A DNA stretch of 17,272 bases from CAJBIL01 sp044359525 (GTDB lineage Bacteria; Pseudomonadota; Gammaproteobacteria; Burkholderiales; Rhodocyclaceae), in NCBI GenBank assembly GCA_044359525.1, contig JBIKLY010000074.1, positions 1 through 17,272 of the forward strand. Direction: 5' to 3'. Position numbers and translations under genes: made by a program. The first letter of the stretch is position 1. The number at the start of each line of letters is the position of its first letter. Below, in pieces: positions 1 through 6,463 of this stretch. The notes under the pieces are model-generated. The model was given only the letters and a program-made list of their open reading frames with translations. It was not told the DNA's origin and made no database searches.

Positions 1-72
1 GGCAACGCAGAGAAAACCGTTCGTTTTTAATGCCTTTCTCTGCGTTGCCTCTGCGCCTCTGCGTCTTTGCGG
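1..72. repeat. Edge of an intergenic repeat: 15-bp inverted repeat plus 8-bp tandem units
   Basis: Bases 1-15 and 35-49 are perfect reverse complements of each other, separated by a 19-base loop. The right arm runs into a string of near-identical 8-mers: CTCTGCGT at 38-45, CTCTGCGC at 49-56, CTCTGCGT at 57-64 and CTTTGCGG at 65-72. The element starts at the window edge, so more of it may lie to the left. It lies just beyond the 3' end of yraN. No T-run follows the hairpin on either strand, so an intrinsic terminator is not supported. I recall similar CTCTGCG-type intergenic repeats in other bacterial genomes, but cannot check this. Confidence 0.75.
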
Positions 73-101
73 TAGGGGTTTAAGCATTTTTTTACAGGCT
101 C

Positions 102-464
102 TCAGTCCGCAGAAAACGCATCGCGTAGCCATTCGATGCGGTTTTCGTCGAGGCCGTCGAGCAGTACGCAGTCGAAGCGGCAGTCGCTTTCATTCGCCGC
201 ATTGGCACTCAGATAATGCCGTGCGGCGAGGATGATGCGCGCCTGCTTGCGCGCTGTGATGCTGGCCGCTGCACCGCCGTAGTGTGCATTGCGCCTCAGA
301 CGGACCTCTACGAAGACCAGCGCCTTGCGGTCGCGACAGACGAGGTCGATCTCGCCGCCCCGGCAGCGGAAGTTCTGTGTCAGCACCTGCAGACCTTGGC
401 GGACAAGGAATTGCGCGGCCAAAGCCTCGGCCTGCTGGCCGCTCGTGTTATCGTTGTCGCTCAC
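102..464 (-). CDS. yraN: YraN/UPF0102 family endonuclease-like protein
   Basis: A 120-residue protein of the UPF0102 (YraN) family, which has a restriction-endonuclease-like fold; its cellular role is not settled. The family pattern is visible: an N-terminal helix rich in A and L (residues 9-24), the NFRCRGGEIDL segment (31-41) with E38 and D40, FVEVR (51-55) with E53, and HYGGAAASIT (61-70) as in enterobacterial YraN. Length is normal for the family. The chosen start is GTG at 464; an AAGG sits about seven bases upstream and an in-frame stop lies just beyond that, so no longer form is possible. It is divergent from rsmI with 17 bp between the start codons. A yraN-rsmI neighbourhood is common in proteobacteria. 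Confidence 0.93.
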   Translation of the reverse strand: MSDNDNTSGQQAEALAAQFLVRQGLQVLTQNFRCRGGEIDLVCRDRKALVFVEVRLRRNAHYGGAAASITARKQARIILAARHYLSANAANESDCRFDCVLLDGLDENRIEWLRDAFSAD

Positions 465-481
465 AGAAAGCCTTGCTCATC

Positions 482-1321
482 ATGACGGAAGAATCCCCTG
501 CATTATATGTAGTCCCCACGCCGCTCGGTAATCTGGGTGACATGACGCAACGCGCCATCGACGTATTGCGCAGCGTGCAGTGGGTAGCCGCCGAGGATAC
601 GCGGCACAGCGGGCCATTGCTCAAGCACTTTGGCAGCAACGCCCGTTTGCTCGCAGCGCATCAGCACAACGAGGCCGGCGCTGCGCAGCAGGTGATTTCG
701 CATCTGGCGGCCGGTGAATCGGTGGCGCTGATTTCCGATGCCGGCACGCCGGCGGTCTCCGACCCCGGCGCACGGTTGGTGGCCGACGTGCGTGCCGCCG
801 GCTACCGCGTCGTTCCCTTGCCGGGGCCGTGTGCAGCCATTGCCGCGCTCTCTGCCTCGGGGTTGAGCGAACCCCATTTCCTGTTTTACGGCTTTTTGCC
901 GAGCCGGGCCAAGCAGCGTGAAGAGGCGTTGCGTGAATTGGCCGCGTTGCCTTATGCGCTGGTTTTTTACGAAGCACCGCATCGTATTCTGGAAACCGTG
1001 GCCGCTCTGGCAACGGTATTCGGCGCCGGGCGCACTTTGGTCCTGGCGCGTGAGTTGACCAAGCTGTTTGAGACGATTCACTCGTGCCCGGCAGATCAGG
1101 CACTGGCATGGCTGGAGGCTGACACGAACCGGCAGCGCGGGGAGTTCGTGCTGCTGCTGTCCGGTGCTTCGGTTTCCGGCGATGACGGCGAAGCCGAGCG
1201 TGTCCTGAAACTGTTGCTCGACGATGGGCTGCCGGTAAAGCAGGCGGCCAAACTGGCGCATGCAATCACCGGGGTCGGAAAGAATGCCCTGTATGAGCGG
1301 GCGCTGGCCCTGAAAGGATAG
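482..1321 (+). CDS. rsmI: 16S rRNA (cytidine(1402)-2'-O)-methyltransferase RsmI
   Basis: Transfers a methyl group from S-adenosylmethionine to the 2'-hydroxyl of C1402 in 16S rRNA, in the ribosomal P site; it acts in the cytoplasm on the 30S subunit. It belongs to the tetrapyrrole-methylase fold family. The 279-residue protein shows the usual series: LYVVPTPLGNLGD near the start, AEDTRHSGPLL, HQHNE, ISDAGTPAVSDPGARLV, LPGPCAAIAALSASG, FYGFLPSRAKQR, FYEAPHRI, LARELTKLFETIH and GEFVLLL. Length matches the family (about 285 residues). The frame is open further upstream, but ATG at 482 places the protein start where the family begins; the Shine-Dalgarno is weak (AAAG near 468). Any promoter must lie inside yraN. 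RsmH, encoded near 8.3 kb, modifies the same nucleotide. Confidence 0.97.
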   Translation: MTEESPALYVVPTPLGNLGDMTQRAIDVLRSVQWVAAEDTRHSGPLLKHFGSNARLLAAHQHNEAGAAQQVISHLAAGESVALISDAGTPAVSDPGARLVADVRAAGYRVVPLPGPCAAIAALSASGLSEPHFLFYGFLPSRAKQREEALRELAALPYALVFYEAPHRILETVAALATVFGAGRTLVLARELTKLFETIHSCPADQALAWLEADTNRQRGEFVLLLSGASVSGDDGEAERVLKLLLDDGLPVKQAAKLAHAITGVGKNALYERALALKG

Positions 1322-1355
1322 GCGCACCGACGCTGCCGCATCACATGATTCCGGA

Positions 1356-2669
1356 TCAGGATTGTGCGGTGTTTGCAGCCTCGTGTGTCTGGTACCAGGC
1401 GATGAACTGCTCCAGCGGCAAGGCAGGAGCGTAAAGAAACCCCTGCAGCCATTCGCAGCCCATGGCCGCAAGTAGATCCGCGGCGGCACGGGTTTCCACG
1501 CCCTCGGCGACGACCTGCAGTTCAAGCCGGTGCGCCAGGCGAATGATTGATTCGGTAATCTCCTGGTCACGTTTCGAGTCGACGATGTTGCGGATGAAAC
1601 TCTGGTCAACCTTGACTTCCTGTACCGGTAATATTTGCAGATTGCTCATGCCGGAAAAGCCGGTGCCAAAATCGTCAATTGAAAGGCTGACACCGAGTTG
1701 CCGCAGCCGCAGGAGGACATCGCTGACGCTGTCAGCGTCCTTGACGACGCTGGTTTCCGTAATTTCCAGCTGGATCGCCGACGGGTCGACATTCCAGGTG
1801 TCGAGTGCCTGCGCCAGCAAATCAGGCACTTCCGGATCGAGCAGATCGTTGGCCGAGAGGTTAACCGAGAGCATGATGCCGATCTCGGACAGCGCCAGCT
1901 GGTGACAGATTTGCCCGGCGGTCAGAAAAAGCCAGCGATTGAAACGGTGGCGCAGACCGAGGCGCTCGATCGCGGCGAGCAGTTCGAGCGGCGAAACCCA
2001 CTCGCCATTGCCCCGCCGCCAGCGCAGCAAAGCTTCAGCACCGCCACAGCGGCCACTGAGGGTTTCGATCTGCGGCTGCAGGTGCAGGCGCAGGCCACTG
2101 TCACCGGAAAAAGCTTGTTGCAGTTCGTGGTCGAAATCCTTGAGACGGTCGTCAAGCTCTTCCATTCGCGGGTCGTACAGAGCGCTGGCCTCGCCGCTAC
2201 GCTCGGCATGCAGGCCGGCAATCCGCGCCGATTGCACCAGATGCAGTGCGTCGTCGCCGTCGTCAGGATAAATTGCCGCACCGCAGGAAACCGGCAGCCG
2301 CAGCGTGATGCCATCCACACTCAGTTGCTTTTCGTCAAACATATGCTGGAGTTTCAGCATGGCCATGCTCAGTGTTGCACTGCTGCGCAAACCGGGCAGG
2401 ACGATCAGCCACTCCCGGCTGCTAATGCTGTACAGCCGGTCGGTCTCGCGCAGTTGCTCATTCAACCGGTGCGTTATTTCCTGACGCAGACGGAGTGCCG
2501 ATTCGGGTGAGAGGCGATAGAAAGCGGTGTCGGGATGCACCACGAACGTGATGACGCCGAGCCCGCTGCCATCGGCTCCATGTGTGAATAGGGGGATTTC
2601 CGACAGCGCGACCGGCAAGCCGGGAAGGGCGGCTTGTGGCGGCTGCGCAGGAATGGGGCGAGTGGTCAT
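1356..2669 (-). CDS. Degenerate GGDEF / EAL cyclic-di-GMP phosphodiesterase
   Basis: A 437-residue cytoplasmic protein with no transmembrane or recognised sensor domain. Residues about 40-165 look like a diguanylate cyclase domain, but the GGDEF signature is replaced by SSREW (83-87), so cyclase activity is unlikely. Residues about 175-430 form an EAL domain with the expected catalytic and metal residues: E212 in AEALLRW, N270 in NLS, E302 and E305 in EITE, D332-D333 in DDFGTG, K353 in KVDQSF, E389 in AEGVE, and Q409 in LQGF. It should therefore cleave c-di-GMP to pGpG. The start ATG overlaps the stop of the upstream HD-GYP gene (TGATG), suggesting translational coupling. It converges on rsmI with 34 bp between stops and no clear terminator. 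The N-terminal remnant may serve in regulation or dimerisation; that is inference. Confidence 0.93.
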   Translation of the reverse strand: MTTRPIPAQPPQAALPGLPVALSEIPLFTHGADGSGLGVITFVVHPDTAFYRLSPESALRLRQEITHRLNEQLRETDRLYSISSREWLIVLPGLRSSATLSMAMLKLQHMFDEKQLSVDGITLRLPVSCGAAIYPDDGDDALHLVQSARIAGLHAERSGEASALYDPRMEELDDRLKDFDHELQQAFSGDSGLRLHLQPQIETLSGRCGGAEALLRWRRGNGEWVSPLELLAAIERLGLRHRFNRWLFLTAGQICHQLALSEIGIMLSVNLSANDLLDPEVPDLLAQALDTWNVDPSAIQLEITETSVVKDADSVSDVLLRLRQLGVSLSIDDFGTGFSGMSNLQILPVQEVKVDQSFIRNIVDSKRDQEITESIIRLAHRLELQVVAEGVETRAAADLLAAMGCEWLQGFLYAPALPLEQFIAWYQTHEAANTAQS

Positions 2670-4012
2670 CAGTTGAGAAAAAATTCGACCGGGTCAATGC
2701 CGTAGGCGTTTGTTGGCAAGGCCTGGCGTATGCGGTAGGGCTCGCCGGTCGGCGTTGTTGGTTCGAGGATCAGGTCGAGGCTGCGCGGACGCCGCTCCAG
2801 TGTCTTGTCGGGCGCCAGAAGAATCAACAGGCGCGGCTTCAGTCTGCGCACCTGATTCTGCTGAATGACGACTGCAACCTCGCCGGAATTGAGTTCAACA
2901 AGCGTGCCGATCGGATAAAGCCCGACGCACTGGACGAATTGATCGACCAGCGCAGCGCGAAAGGTCGTGCCACGCATTCGCGACAACATCTCGAGTGCCT
3001 TCTGGCTTGATACCGCTTCGCTGAATACGCGGTGACGCGTGATTGCGCAGTAGGTGTCGATCAATCCGGCAAGCTCGGCATGCAGACCGAGTTTTTCACC
3101 GTTCAGACGCCGCGGGTAGCCGCTTCCGTCGTGCCGCTCGTGATGTGCGCCAATGATGCTTAATACTTCGGTTGCAAAGGCATGCTGGCCGACGAGCAAT
3201 TCCAGTGAACTGGCAACGTGCGATTGCACTTCCAGATACTCGGCGTCGCTCAGCGCTGACGGCTTGCCGAGAATGTCCGGGTCGATCTGTGCTTTGCCGA
3301 TATCCTGCATCAGGCCGGCCTGCCCGAGTATTTCGATTGCCACGCTGCCCAGCCCGAGAAAACGACCGAAAACCATCAGGTGAACCGAAACATCTACCGC
3401 GTGATCGTAGGAATACTGGTCCGTTATTTTCAGGCGGGTCAGCCAGAGCATGGCGTCCGGGTTGCGTTCGACACCTGCTGCCATTTCCTCAACCAGCCCG
3501 CAGACCCGCGTCAGATCGAGATTCCCGTCCGGATCGGTGCCTTGCCGGATGGCTTCCAGTGTTCGATGCACGTCGTCGACAATTGGCGCCGAATAAAGCA
3601 TCTCGGCTTCCAGACTGCTTTCGTGGGCGGCCGGCCGCGCTCTCGGGGTGGTTGGGAATGCGCCTTGTTTGCGGAGGCTGCGCACCATTGGCAAAAAATC
3701 ACTGTCAGCCGTTTCTGTTTCTGAGGTGATGCTGAACCGGATGCCTGTTTCATTTGTGCCACGCCGAGGCGCTTGCCGCTCGCGTGGCCGTGCCCGGTGC
3801 TGCTCACCCACCGAGCGGCTGCGGTCAATCAGGACGGTCTTGCAGTATTGCCGGAGCTGCTCAATCTCCTCTGTTTTTTCAAGGAGAAATCCCTGCAGTA
3901 AAAACGGTGTGCCCAGCCACGGACGATCGAGCTCGGTGATGTACATCCCGAGTTTGAGATTCTCGGTATTGATTGAATCGCAGGCGGGATGCGGTTTTTT
4001 TGTTGTGCTCAA
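2669..4012 (-). CDS. DUF3391 / HD-GYP domain protein with QD in place of HD
   Basis: A 447-residue protein. Residues about 17-70 are a DUF3391 domain (NLKLGMYITELDRPWLG). Residues about 80-135 are low-complexity and charged, probably a linker. Residues about 195-375 are an HD-GYP domain, the second class of c-di-GMP phosphodiesterase. Conserved metal or catalytic positions are H204, D237, K240, H265, H290-H291, D319 and the DGSGYP signature at 295-300. The histidine of the HD dyad is replaced: the motif reads MQDIGK (Q236; codon CAG at 3305-3307). Activity or metal content may therefore be altered. No ATG exists before DUF3391 begins, so I chose TTG at 4012; an AGAGA lies about eleven bases upstream. 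The same frame stays open to about 5716 across the antisense of pyrC, which I consider non-coding. The stop overlaps the EAL gene start. Confidence 0.9.
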   Translation of the reverse strand: MSTTKKPHPACDSINTENLKLGMYITELDRPWLGTPFLLQGFLLEKTEEIEQLRQYCKTVLIDRSRSVGEQHRARPRERQAPRRGTNETGIRFSITSETETADSDFLPMVRSLRKQGAFPTTPRARPAAHESSLEAEMLYSAPIVDDVHRTLEAIRQGTDPDGNLDLTRVCGLVEEMAAGVERNPDAMLWLTRLKITDQYSYDHAVDVSVHLMVFGRFLGLGSVAIEILGQAGLMQDIGKAQIDPDILGKPSALSDAEYLEVQSHVASSLELLVGQHAFATEVLSIIGAHHERHDGSGYPRRLNGEKLGLHAELAGLIDTYCAITRHRVFSEAVSSQKALEMLSRMRGTTFRAALVDQFVQCVGLYPIGTLVELNSGEVAVVIQQNQVRRLKPRLLILLAPDKTLERRPRSLDLILEPTTPTGEPYRIRQALPTNAYGIDPVEFFLN

Positions 4013-4048
4013 GCGGTCAGTCTCTATCTTTAAAGGGCGGCATTTGCG

Positions 4049-4065
4049 GGCCAGCTTAGCTGGCC
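4049..4065. promoter_or_regulatory. 17-bp perfect palindrome between HD-GYP gene and pyrC
   Basis: GGCCAGCT at 4049-4056 and AGCTGGCC at 4058-4065 are exact reverse complements around a single T. The site lies in the 144-bp divergent intergenic region, 37 bp upstream of the HD-GYP start and 92 bp upstream of pyrC. It could be an operator for either gene or a short hairpin in a leader transcript. The symmetry is visible in the sequence; any function is inference. No convincing -35/-10 pair was found in this gap. Confidence 0.45.
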
Positions 4066-4156
4066 TTGCACCGCTGCGGTTAGTCCGGGTGAGTATAGCG
4101 ATCAAGTGCGGTCGATGTAAGATAGCACCGGGTTTTCTCTTTGGTTGAACGCATTT

Positions 4157-5191
4157 ATGCAAATTACAATTACCTGTCCCGACGACTGGCATCTTCATCT
4201 GCGCGACGAGAGCGCGCTTCTTGCCGTCCTGCCGCATACCGCGCGCCAGTTCGCGCGCGCCATCGTCATGCCCAACCTGCGGCCGCCGGTGACCACGGTG
4301 GCGGCTGCAGCCGAGTATCGCGAGCGTATCCTCGCCGCCCTGCCGCGTGGCATGAGCTTCGAGCCGCTGATGACGCTGTATCTGACCGACAACACGCCGC
4401 CTGATGAAATCCGGCGTGCTGCGCAGAGCGGCTTTGTTCATGCGGTCAAGCTTTACCCGGCCGGGGCGACGACCAATTCGGATGCCGGGGTGACAGATCT
4501 GGCCAAGTGCGATGCGGCACTGGCCGAGATGGAGAAGCTTGGCCTGCCCTTGCTCGTGCATGGCGAAGTCACCGATCCGGCGGTCGACATCTTTGACCGC
4601 GAGAACGTGTTCATCGACCGGGTGCTGCAGCCTTTGCTGGCCCGCCGGCCGGGGCTGCGCGTTGTCTTTGAGCACATTACGACGAAGGATGCCGCTGACT
4701 TTGTTACCGCTGCCGGGGCGAACGTCGCAGCGACGATTACTGCCCACCATCTGCTCTACAACCGCAACGCGATCTTCAACGGCGGCATTCGCCCGCATTA
4801 CTACTGTCTGCCGGTGTTGAAACGCGAGATCCACCGGCAGGCGCTGATTTGCGCGGCAACGTCGGGTGCCGGCAAGTTCTTTCTCGGTACCGACTCGGCG
4901 CCACATGCGCGTGGCGCCAAGGAGATTTCCTGCGGTTGTGCCGGTTGTTACACGGCGCATGCGGCGCTTGAGCTTTACGCCGAAGCTTTTGATGCGGCCG
5001 GTGCGCTTGACCGTTTCGAGGCATTTGCCAGCTTCAACGGGCCGGATTTCTACCGTTTGCCGCGTAATACCGGAACGCTGACGCTGGAAAAGCAGGACTG
5101 GATGTCGCCGGCGTCTTTTGATTATGTCGGTGGCGATGCCCTGGTGCCGCTGCGTGCCGGCGAGCTCCTGCACTGGCGGGTCATCCGTTGA
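4157..5191 (+). CDS. pyrC: Dihydroorotase PyrC (type II)
   Basis: Catalyses reversible cyclisation of N-carbamoyl-L-aspartate to L-dihydroorotate, the third step of de novo pyrimidine synthesis, in the cytoplasm. The 344-residue protein matches the E. coli-type enzyme along its length. Binuclear zinc ligands are in place: H12 and H14 (HLHLR), K98 to be carbamylated (VKLYPAGATTNS), H135 (LLVHGEV), H173 (FEHITT) and D246 (LGTDSAPHA). ATG at 4157 is chosen; an in-frame TTG at 4145 would add four residues. Neither has a good Shine-Dalgarno. A C/T-rich tract sits just upstream (4133-4142). It is divergent from the HD-GYP gene and followed after 36 bp by a lipoprotein gene on the same strand, so co-transcription is likely. 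Confidence 0.97.
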   Translation: MQITITCPDDWHLHLRDESALLAVLPHTARQFARAIVMPNLRPPVTTVAAAAEYRERILAALPRGMSFEPLMTLYLTDNTPPDEIRRAAQSGFVHAVKLYPAGATTNSDAGVTDLAKCDAALAEMEKLGLPLLVHGEVTDPAVDIFDRENVFIDRVLQPLLARRPGLRVVFEHITTKDAADFVTAAGANVAATITAHHLLYNRNAIFNGGIRPHYYCLPVLKREIHRQALICAATSGAGKFFLGTDSAPHARGAKEISCGCAGCYTAHAALELYAEAFDAAGALDRFEAFASFNGPDFYRLPRNTGTLTLEKQDWMSPASFDYVGGDALVPLRAGELLHWRVIR

Positions 5192-5214
5192 ACGCCGGGT
5201 TCCGAAATCCGTTT

Positions 5215-5221
5215 GAGGAGG
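5215..5221 (+). promoter_or_regulatory. Strong Shine-Dalgarno fixing the lipoprotein start
   Basis: GAGGAGG lies six bases before GTG 5228. It overlaps an earlier in-frame TTG at 5213, so that codon cannot be the start, and the signal peptide begins properly only at 5228. Confidence 0.75.
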
Positions 5222-5227
5222 TTCTCT

Positions 5228-5677
5228 GTGTCGCTGCTTAAATTGCTGCCTTTGCTGTTGCTCCCCGTTCTCGTCGCCTGCTCGGATCAGCGCGCCTCGT
5301 TTCAGATACAGAGCAGCGACCACGCGCTCAGCCTGATTCGTGAGCAGCGTTTTTTCTGGGAAAAGACCGCCCAATACACCATCGTCGCGGCGCGCATGCC
5401 CGATTGTATGCGGCGTCACAAGTTGGGGCCGGCTGCACTGAATGCCAAATTTGAGGTTTTCTCGCCGGGTAACGATGCATGGATTCTCCGGCAGGGCAGC
5501 CGCACGTATGTGGTCGAAACGCGCACCTGCGAAGGTTTTGCCAAACTCGACGAGGTGCCGGAGGGCGGTATGGGCGCGCTGGCCGGCAGTTTTGAAGTCA
5601 GGAACGATGTGCTGCAGTTCCTTGCGGCAGCAAAGCCGGACACACCGGCGACAGCTGTCGCTCCTGCGGCAAGGTGA
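5228..5677 (+). CDS. Small predicted lipoprotein of unknown function
   Basis: A 149-residue protein that I do not recognise. The N-terminus is a short lipoprotein signal peptide: K5, a leucine/proline-rich core (residues 6-16), then LVAC with the lipid-accepting cysteine at residue 18, followed by S and D. The mature part is soluble and mixed alpha/beta in appearance. It contains two more cysteines, in MPDCMRRH and TRTCEGF, which could form a disulfide in the periplasm. The tail is A/P-rich. The start is GTG, set by a strong Shine-Dalgarno. The stop overlaps the GTG of the DUF3025 gene by four bases, so the two are probably made together, downstream of pyrC. Whether it sits in the inner or outer membrane cannot be decided firmly; S at +2 fits outer-membrane sorting. 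Confidence 0.85.
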   Translation: MSLLKLLPLLLLPVLVACSDQRASFQIQSSDHALSLIREQRFFWEKTAQYTIVAARMPDCMRRHKLGPAALNAKFEVFSPGNDAWILRQGSRTYVVETRTCEGFAKLDEVPEGGMGALAGSFEVRNDVLQFLAAAKPDTPATAVAPAAR

Positions 5678-6456
5678 GCCCGGGCCGCTATCCTTCGCCT
5701 GGCGGCCTGTTCGCACCGCTCTCGAACTTGCTTGAGGGAATTCCCTTTGCAGCGGATTCGTCGGTACTGAACGCGTTAAGTATGGCCCATCCCGTGAGCA
5801 CGCAAAGTGGTCAGCGTCTGCGTTTTATCCCGCCGGCGGATGATGGTGTCGGCTACGAGGCGCGCATCTGGACGCGCGGTGAAGTCGAGACACGAGCGGA
5901 TAGCTGGCATGACTTTTTCAATGGCCTGGTCTGGCTGACCTTTCCCCGCGCCAAAGCGGCGCTCAATGCCCGCCACGCAATTGACCTGGCCACGCAGCCC
6001 GAAGGTCGCGGCCGCGCGCGTGATGCGATGACGCATTTCGATGAATGCGGCATCGTCGTCGTTTCCTCCGATGCGTCGCTACTTGATCTGATTCGCAATT
6101 TTCAATGGCGGGCGTTGTTCTGGGAGCGGCGCACCGATCTGGGCAATTCCCTGCGTTGCTTCTTATTTGGCCATGCAACCTATGAACAGTTGCTGCAACC
6201 CTTTCGCGGCCTGACGGCCAAGGCGGTGCTCTACGAGGTGAGTGAAGACTGGCTGTGCCGGCCTTTGCCCGAGCAGCTGAGGGATCTTGACCTGCGTCTC
6301 GCCGGGCAGCTGGCTGCTGGCGCGTATGCCGATCCGCGCGACCTGCATCCGCTGCCGCTGATGGGCTTCCCCGGCGTCACGCCGGACAACGAATGCGCCG
6401 ACTACTACGACGATACCTGGCAATTCCGGTCGGGCCGGCGAACTGCGGGCGTATAA
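5674..6456 (+). CDS. DUF3025 domain-containing protein
   Basis: A 260-residue protein recognised as DUF3025 by the segment SWHDFFNGLVWLTFPRAKAA (residues 77-96), followed by LNARHA and a long acidic/aromatic C-terminal half with WRALFW and GFPGVTPDNE. The molecular function of the family is unknown. No signal peptide or membrane segment is seen, so it is probably cytoplasmic. The start is GTG within GTGA shared with the lipoprotein stop; the N-terminal GLFAPL segment fits a family start here. The stop codon TAA (6454-6456) lies inside the TATAAT box of rnpB, so the gene ends directly on the RNase P RNA promoter. The C-terminal few residues are unlikely to be conserved. Confidence 0.88.
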   Translation: MSPGRYPSPGGLFAPLSNLLEGIPFAADSSVLNALSMAHPVSTQSGQRLRFIPPADDGVGYEARIWTRGEVETRADSWHDFFNGLVWLTFPRAKAALNARHAIDLATQPEGRGRARDAMTHFDECGIVVVSSDASLLDLIRNFQWRALFWERRTDLGNSLRCFLFGHATYEQLLQPFRGLTAKAVLYEVSEDWLCRPLPEQLRDLDLRLAGQLAAGAYADPRDLHPLPLMGFPGVTPDNECADYYDDTWQFRSGRRTAGV

Positions 6457-6457
6457 T
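6452..6457 (+). promoter_or_regulatory. rnpB -10 box (TATAAT)
   Basis: A perfect consensus -10 hexamer ends six bases before the predicted RNase P RNA 5' end at 6464, the right distance for transcription to start at the mature end. No good -35 is seen at 16-18 bp spacing (sequence near 6429-6434 is GTCGGG). The box overlaps the DUF3025 stop codon. Confidence 0.75.
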
Positions 6458-6463
6458 CGCGCC

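Noticed and set aside
1..72. Reading the left-end repeat as a CRISPR array or intrinsic terminator
   Set aside because: Units are 8 bp without spacers, and no T-run follows the hairpin on either strand.
503..1609. 368-codon minus-strand frame opposite rsmI
   Set aside because: Lies antisense to a secure gene, has R/Q-rich composition and no recognisable domain.
1356..4012. c-di-GMP pair as a recently acquired mobile island
   Set aside because: No integrase, transposase, terminal repeats or tRNA are present, and base composition looks like its neighbours by eye.
4066..4123. Possible sigma-70 promoter for pyrC (TTGCAC with TATAGC or TAAGAT)
   Set aside because: The spacers are 22 bp or more, too long for a convincing promoter, and no other pair fits.
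4133..4142. C/T tract before pyrC as a pyrimidine-sensing start-switch or leader
   Set aside because: The transcription start is unknown and no hairpin over the ribosome site is visible, so regulation of the enterobacterial kind cannot be supported.
2669..5716. Minus-strand frame of 1015 codons extending the HD-GYP gene across the antisense of pyrC and the lipoprotein gene
   Set aside because: The part above 4012 shows no family features, overlaps well-supported genes on the other strand, and a DUF3391 protein should start near 4012. The openness is a GC-rich shadow.
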